From NCBI GenBank assembly GCA_949752745.1, contig OX457026.1:30008116-30072115 (forward strand): 64,000 nt of DNA. Direction: 5' to 3'. Made by a program: the position numbers and the translations under genes. Shown piece after piece: positions 59,401-64,000 of this stretch. The notes beneath the pieces were generated by a model. That model was given only the letters and a program-made list of their open reading frames with translations. It was not told where the DNA came from and did not search any database. Position 1 is the stretch's first letter. Every line of letters begins with the position of its first letter. The DNA is from Protula sp. h YS-2021. Taxonomy: Eukaryota > Annelida > Polychaeta > Sabellida > Serpulidae.

Positions 59401-62400
59401 CTTGCATGCCATTCTCACATTACTGTGTGGGGGTAAACAATCATTGCAGCGGACAAATGGACTAAGTGCATGTAATCCCAAGGTTTATGGGGCGGGCGGA
59501 ATCTTTTTTGCATCCTCACCCCCTCCCCCCCCCCCCCCGGAATAAAAAACTGACACGAATCAGACGTCACTATCTGTCTTTGATTTTTAAGGGAAAGACA
59601 GTAATGAGAAATGAAAGTGATAAATGTGATTCATGTGAATGGGTTTTTTATTCGACGGTGCCCTGGCTAGCTTTCTTAATAATCGCTTTTTTGTCTGTTT
59701 TTAGATAAAATAAAAGATTTATTAGAAAGCATGGCCGGTGTGGACAAGGACGAAATGCAGCTTAGAGGCTGGGTCACAAAACACGACAACGTTATTTCTG
59801 ACATGGTGGGTAATGTGTATATCGCGCGAAGGGGTAATGTGCCTGGGACGGTGGGTAACGTGCCTTACGTGGTGGGTAATGTACGTGTCGCTAGTGTGCT
59901 TGGCATGGTGGGCAGTGTGCCTAACACGGTGGGTGAGGCGCCTGATACAGCAGGTAATGTACCCGACACGGTGGGTAATGTGTATGGCGTGATGGGTAAT
60001 GTGGGCGATGAGGTGGGTAAGGTGCCATACGTGGTGGGTCATGCACCTGACACGGTGGGTAATTTGTATGGCGTGATGGTTAATTTGCGCAATGCGGTGG
60101 GTAAGGTGCCATGCGTGGGGGTTCATGTACCTGACACGGTGGATAATGTGCATGATGCAGCAGGTAATGTGTCTGGGTTGTTAGACAAGTTTTCCCAAGT
60201 GAATTTTACCTAGGTCCCTGCAAAGTTCGCAAAAAAAAAAACAGCAAAAGCGATATTAATTTTAGTGAAATTAGGGGGCGGGGTGATTAGTGGGTCGTGT
60301 GATGTGTCGTTGCTGAGTCAAAAAGGTAAAAAAAAAAACAAAAAGAAAGAAAAAAGCTGAGCCCATAAGTTAGCGCTGTATGGCAGTGTTCGAAATACCA
60401 CTGACCCGCAACCATGGTCGCCAGATAAGCCAGTAATTTTTTTAAGTTGTTATGATATAGGTGGAAACAGGTGGAGCTATGATAAACGGGTGGACTGAAG
60501 TTAGTATGGTGGTAAAAAAGGTCTTGCTTATTTTGTAATTTAGGAATAAACAGTGAAGTGATAGATCTTTTGTGTTCTGCCGCTTAAAATTATTCGCTTG
60601 GAAAGGTTTTCGAAGTTGAGTATTGATTTCAAACCATTAAATGGGATTTGGTTAACTCGGCACCTTTGCCAACTCGATACCTGCCAACTCGGCACCCGTG
60701 TTTACGAACTCGGCACCCAAATTCTTACCAACTCGGCATCCGGTGTGACCAACTCGCCACCCGGTGATACCAACTCGACACCCGAAAAAAAAACCAAGTC
60801 CCACCGTAAATAAATGAAAAAGTCGTGTTTTTGTCAACTTATGATTTTTTATTCAACCTTTTTTGATATTTTAACATATTTAAACACCACATTTTCTGTG
60901 TTGAAAAAAAAGTCTGTACAGTTTTTCATAGTGTCCAGTTACTTTAGTGTCCAGGGGCATATATCCTGCCAACCGCTTTGTGGAGCCGCGATGCCGACCT
61001 GGATCCGTTCCTATATTCGTCCCACAGTGTGTTCACCTTGGCTGCGACAGCGCGATATTTGCTGTTTTGAAACCGGTAAAGTTTCCCTTCTGATGCGAGT
61101 CGAGACTGCACGTGGGTCATCAAGGCTTCTTTGTGCAGAAGCTCCAGTAGCACGTACATGTTTACATTTGCTTGGGTCGCGCGTACGCTGAGGCGATAGT
61201 GCCACCCCTCAACATCGTTGTTTGTTCTGATTATCCGGCCGAAGATTGACTAGTCAGCAACAGCCCAAGTCGTGGATCGCATCCAGTTGTCTTCTACGTA
61301 CTCGAGCAACGAGACGAGCACAACATGGTTCTCCGCATATGTCTTCAGCTTCGCAAAGGCCGGTTGGATATATGTGCAGACGGCAGGAACGGAACAGCCT
61401 CGGGCTACACAGCCTAACCAGTCACAATTGCTTGTAAAATATTACTCTAATTGCAATTATACCCTCAAACATGAATTGCAATTTACCAGGGAAACTATGG
61501 CACTTCAATACAAAACAAAAAAAGGGAATCTTTGGCTGTTGAACCGTTCTGTAATATTGAGGTGAAATGAATAAAAGACCGATCTCTGACATATACTTAA
61601 TTGCAATAAAAAACAATACAGAAAATCACAGGCCTTTCAAGTGGTCTCTGTTATTATGTTGAAAGAGATTAAATACTTGCCTTTGGCACGTCATTCACGC
61701 GAATAATTGCATTTTGCCACAAAAGATGTCAGGGTTTAAAAAGCAAGTCTGTTATAATGGGTGCCGAGTTAGTATACCCAGGTGCCGAGTTTGACAAGGC
61801 GGGTGCTGAGTTGGTGGAGTTTGGACAACTCAGCCCCTCGCCAACTCGGCACCTGGCAACTCGGCACCCGGCCAAAGACAACTCGGCACCTCCTAAGAAA
61901 CAACTCGGCACCCGTCATACAAACTCGGCACCCACTCTTAGCAGAAAAAATGTAATAACACTTCAATTTTTATTTTTACTTGCTACGAAAAAATGTAACA
62001 ACTCTTCAATTTTTATTTTCGCTTGTTAATTTTTCACACTCATCACAAAAACTTTCGATTAAAACTTTCTCGTTTTACATGTCACAAAAATCACACATGT
62101 CCACAATTGTTCACAAAACACTTCCGTCTTAACGCAGAAGTGCGTAGATCTGTCCACTGCCTTCAAAGGCTTAGATGCAGAACGTGGTCCATTTCGATAT
62201 TCTTCCCACAAGGATTCAATCCTGGCGGATACTGCGCGATACTTGCTGTTCTGTGCTCGTTCAAGTTTTCCCTCAGAAGCTAGAGGGCATTTACTGTCAT
62301 AATACGAGCCTCATGGTGAAAAAAATCCCCGATCCACATTTCCTGTGCGACACAATAGTATCTGCTGGCGAGGGCGGATACCTTCTTTACACGATAAACA

Positions 62401-63571
62401 TATATCCACAAACATTTCAATCGTTAATATATATCCAGCTGAAAAGTTTTAAACTATCCAAAATAGCTATGTGCTGCCCATTTAATCTCGTTCAGTAGTT
62501 TTCGTGGTTAGGTGGCAGATGGCAATTGTGATGACTTTGGAGAAAAAATCGCATATTTATACAATTTTGAAACTACAGTTAACAATTTCGAAACCAGTGA
62601 AAACGCGTTTTGTTGAGTAACTCCGACAAAATGTTCTTACGTTGATTGCAATTAAGCACAACATTGTCTTGTCAGCGAATCAAATCGAACTTGGTTGAGT
62701 AACTCCGTGAAAACTTATCCCTACTGATTGCAATTAACAGCGACATTGTCTTGTCGGCGAATGAAATCCAATTCCATTGCCTCCGGAGAAATGTACTTAA
62801 TTGCAGTTTGACTGAGTTATGGTGTCAGTAAATGTTCAATAATTTGATTTACTGCTGTCGGTTATTTACCTTGAATACAATAACGCATGCATAAAATTCA
62901 CTTTTTTCAAGTTGGGGTACAAGTCTGAAGGGTGGGTGCTGAGATGTCTCTTACGGGTGCCGGAGGTCTCATAAAATGGGTGCCGACTTGTCCAAAATGT
63001 GCGGAGTTGGCAGGGTGCCGAGTTGGCAAGGGGCCAGATGTCTCAAGACCGAGTTGGTTGGTGCCGAGTTAACCAAAAAGTGCCTAGTTGGTCAGGTGCC
63101 GAGTTGGCAAGGTGCCGAGTTGACTATAGACCCGTTAAGTTCTCTCGTAGGGCCAGCAACTTTTCATGCGTATTTCGAGCACCGGTAATGAGCCGTCTCC
63201 GTAATAACACAAATACATAATAATAATAATAATAATAATAAGAAGAAGAAGAAGAAGAAGAAGAAGAGTAGAAGATATCCAAGATGTCTTGAAAATCTAA
63301 TTTAAGTTGTAATGCCGTTAGGGAAAAGTGAAACACCTCGTAAATTTCGAAGGGTGGTGAGGGGAGGGGGGGGGTGATATTAAACAGAACGGTAAATTCA
63401 AGTGTCTAATGTTGCTTAGCTTGGAAACGAATAAGATTGAAAAAATATACGTGGACGCTTTATGTTTACACAGGACGTTTTGAAAGACTTGAAGTTACCC
63501 AAAGAGAATAAACTCGTTCTCCTAACGCCACACGTCACAACCGCAGCACCAAGTACCTCAAATGGCGAACA
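53481..63571 (+). CDS. faf1: FAS-associated factor 1 (FAF1), first six coding exons; 3' part outside window
   Basis: FAF1 is a p97/VCP cofactor with UBA, two UBL, UAS and UBX domains. Exons here: 53481-53516, 55606-55674, 55970-56180, 59221-59337, 59705-59805, 63474-63571. All introns are GT-AG and phases agree at every junction. Exons 1-3 encode the UBA domain: MADRDQILAEFQ, then AFTGIEDFEHSLAVLEQHEW, then EAVQNTIAGM, matching the N-terminus known from animal FAF1. Exon 3 continues as a Pro/Gly/Ala-rich linker (PPPGEEDPPTYEQV). Exons 4-6 encode the first ubiquitin-like domain: RLLDFHVEYRDKTFNMVLPD, KIKDLLESM, MQLRGW and LPKENKLVLLTP, closely paralleling the family's 'LDFRVEYRD ... LLKGW ... 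LYVLTP'. The second UBL, UAS and UBX would lie beyond 64000. Exon 6 ends in phase 2. The start codon sits 658 bp from the long-TIR element. Introns 3-6 are full of tandem repeats. Confidence 0.93.
53930..54625. repeat. Copies of the faf1-upstream repeat flanking exon 1
   Basis: 54315-54625 repeats 52845-53150 directly ('tgtttcgactgca', 'aacatgc', 'atatttctagtaaaat', 'aattttgct', 'tagggtagaaacgc'). 53930-54040 carries part of it inverted ('gaattcagttgaga', 'gccagaaacatattcac'). The repeats bracket faf1 exon 1. Confidence 0.65.
56220..57050. other. faf1 intron 3, first part
   Basis: A GA-rich patch lies at 56225-56275, short 'acctattaaa' repeats at 56375-56455 and T-tracts at 56645-56745. No exon is supported. 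Confidence 0.6.
57055..57950 (+). repeat. Degenerate satellite-like array in faf1 intron 3, ~120-175-bp units
   Basis: About six units share 'tttcaaaatgcttctt', 'cctctcttgaaaattact', 'ttggcgatccgccaaaaatt' and 'aaatgggg'. Non-coding. Confidence 0.85.
57940..58600 (+). repeat. Satellite-like array, ~126-144-bp units x5
   Basis: Units start near 58015, 58141, 58285, 58429 and 58566 and contain 'gtcgatcgg', 'tttggggaatttttgaagaa', 'aaaatgcatttcccctac' and 'catccctaggtgggtcg'. The same family reappears at 63685-64000 in intron 6. Confidence 0.88.
58625..58938 (+). repeat. ~60-bp tandem repeat x5-6 with GCATGCGCAC units
   Basis: Units read 'gcgcatcaacgcaagtta', 'aataagcatgcgcactggt', 'ctgaaataagaacc'. 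Several contain NRF1-like GCATGCGC, as does the faf1 leader. Confidence 0.85.
59799..60185 (+). repeat. Minisatellite of faf1 exon 5 donor copies, in-frame period
   Basis: Degenerate units 'cctgacacg|gtgggtaatgtg' (21 bp and multiples of 3) begin at the true junction CTGACATG|GTGGGTAATGTG (59806). Many units hold a GTGGGT decoy donor. The exon 5 frame stays open through the array to a TAG at 60211-60213, reading VGNVPDTVGN-like repeats. Confidence 0.92.
60215..60645. other. faf1 intron 5, unassigned
   Basis: A-tracts near 60229-60243 and 60327-60350; nothing else. Confidence 0.5.
60651..61825. mobile_element. MULE-derived fold-back element A
   Basis: The left end has five to six copies of CCAACTCGGCACC in one orientation (60651-60785). 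The right end has GGTGCCGAGTT copies in the other (61757-61825). The interior minus strand encodes a transposase fragment (separate entry). It abuts element B head to tail. The subterminal repeat structure fits Mutator-like fold-back elements; target duplications were not identified. Confidence 0.75.
60944..61410 (-). pseudogene. MULE-type transposase C-terminal fragment (element A)
   Basis: In one minus-strand frame, interrupted by a single TAG, the sequence reads 'LLEYVEDNW', 'IRTNNDVEGWHYRL', 'LLHKEALMTHVQSRLASEGK' and 'NSKYRAVAAKVNTLWDEY'. The RTNNDVEGWH motif and following region are typical of the FLYWCH-associated MULE proteins widespread in invertebrates. The upstream DDE core is not present. 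Confidence 0.75.
61824..63124. mobile_element. MULE-derived fold-back element B
   Basis: The left end starts ACAACTCAGCCCC with four to five AACTCGGCACC copies up to 61935. The right end has GGTGCCGAGTTGGC copies from about 62930 to 63124. The outer tips of A (GTTAACTCGGCACCTTTGCC) and B (complement GTCAACTCGGCACCTTGCC) also pair with each other, so A+B could form one composite. Confidence 0.75.
62085..62282 (-). pseudogene. MULE-type transposase fragment (element B)
   Basis: The minus-strand frame reads 'ASEGKLERAQNSKYRAVSAR', 'IESLWEEYRNG' and 'SASKPLKAV', homologous to the fragment in element A. Divergence between the two shows they are not a recent duplication. Confidence 0.7.
63218..63268. 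repeat. (ATA)n-(AGA)n microsatellite
   Basis: An ATA trinucleotide array passes directly into an AAG array. Confidence 0.95.
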
Positions 63572-63637
63572 GTAAGTACAAAATAACTGCCGTGTGGATA
63601 CGCTGTAAGTCTACCATGGGCTAAGGTCGAGTAGTGG

Positions 63638-63680
63638 ATTATAACGCCACACGCCACAACCGCAGCACGAAGTACCTCAA
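63638..63680 (+). repeat. Partial copy of faf1 exon 6 within intron 6
   Basis: 'taacgccacacgccacaacc' and 'gcagcacgaagtacctcaaa' match 63523-63561 of exon 6 with two changes. It lies 117 bases downstream and lacks a donor site. Confidence 0.88.
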
Positions 63681-63684
63681 AAAT

Positions 63685-64000
63685 AATTAAAAATGCATCT
63701 CCTCCTACATTTTGGATCCGATGTCATTTAGTTTTGGTATGAGTCATCCCTGATGAGTCGCTTATGCGGCTTACGCTTTTTTAGTCGATCGGACAATTTT
63801 TGTATTTTTCGGGAATTTTCGAAGTAAGAACTTCAAAATGCATTTCTGCCTGCCTGCAATTTTTATCCGATTTCATTTTTTTTTGGTATGAGGCATCCCT
63901 AGGTGGGTCGCGCATACTGCTTGTACTTTTTTAGTCGATCGGACAAGTTTTGTATTCTGGGGGAATTTTTGAAGAAAAAACTTAAAATGCATTTCCCCTG
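63685..64000 (+). repeat. Satellite-like array, second location (same family as 57940-58600)
   Basis: Two-plus units with 'gtcgatcggacaatttttgt', 'cgggaattttcgaag' and 'gcatccctaggtgggtcg'. The array continues past the window edge. Confidence 0.88.

Noticed and set aside
59722..60153. His-rich antisense frame (ITHRV repeats)
   Set aside because: Antisense of the faf1 exon 5 donor minisatellite; the period of three bases keeps all frames open.

Overview
This window is nuclear DNA of an animal. It is AT-rich, with short exons, GT-AG introns and a dense mix of decayed transposable elements. The TE content (CR1-like LINE, hAT, MULE-type transposase fragments, tRNA-derived repeats, many short inverted-repeat elements) and the protein similarities fit a marine lophotrochozoan invertebrate, possibly a mollusc. 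That placement is inference and no taxon is proven here. Most long open frames are translations of simple repeats and are not genes.

Layout. 1-23 kb: no confident gene. It holds simple repeats, inverted-repeat elements, a LINE scrap and a weak two-exon candidate gene on the minus strand (2481-9245). 23.4-25.3 kb: a 5'-truncated non-LTR retrotransposon (minus). 25.8-32.5 kb: a complete eight-exon SLC25-type mitochondrial carrier gene (plus) whose exon phases all agree and give 283 codons. 32.6-38.3 kb: dispersed and tandem repeats and a near-perfect hairpin around an (AT)n tract. 38.4-41.6 kb: a decayed CR1-like LINE (minus). 41.9-45.2 kb: repeats. 45.2-52.8 kb: an element with ~1.5-kb terminal inverted repeats that encodes C2H2 zinc-finger proteins and a PC4-like protein. 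Its TIRs carry tRNA-like sequences, CRE and E-box arrays and a TATA box, and its PC4-like gene is split by an hAT element with a clean 8-bp target duplication. 53.5-64 kb: the first six coding exons of faf1 (FAS-associated factor 1: UBA domain, proline-rich linker, first ubiquitin-like domain). The gene runs off the right edge. Its introns hold satellite-like arrays and two adjacent MULE-derived fold-back elements.

Two things stand out. First, the zinc-finger/PC4 element at 45.2-52.8 kb matches no transposon or virus architecture I can name. Second, in both host genes several exon-intron boundaries have been tandemly amplified into minisatellites that carry the splice site and a few exon bases: SLC25 exon 2 and 3 acceptors, exon 3 and 7 donors, and the faf1 exon 5 donor. 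The true exons therefore sit beside rows of decoy splice sites. In faf1 the repeat period keeps the exon 5 frame open for about 135 codons into the intron.
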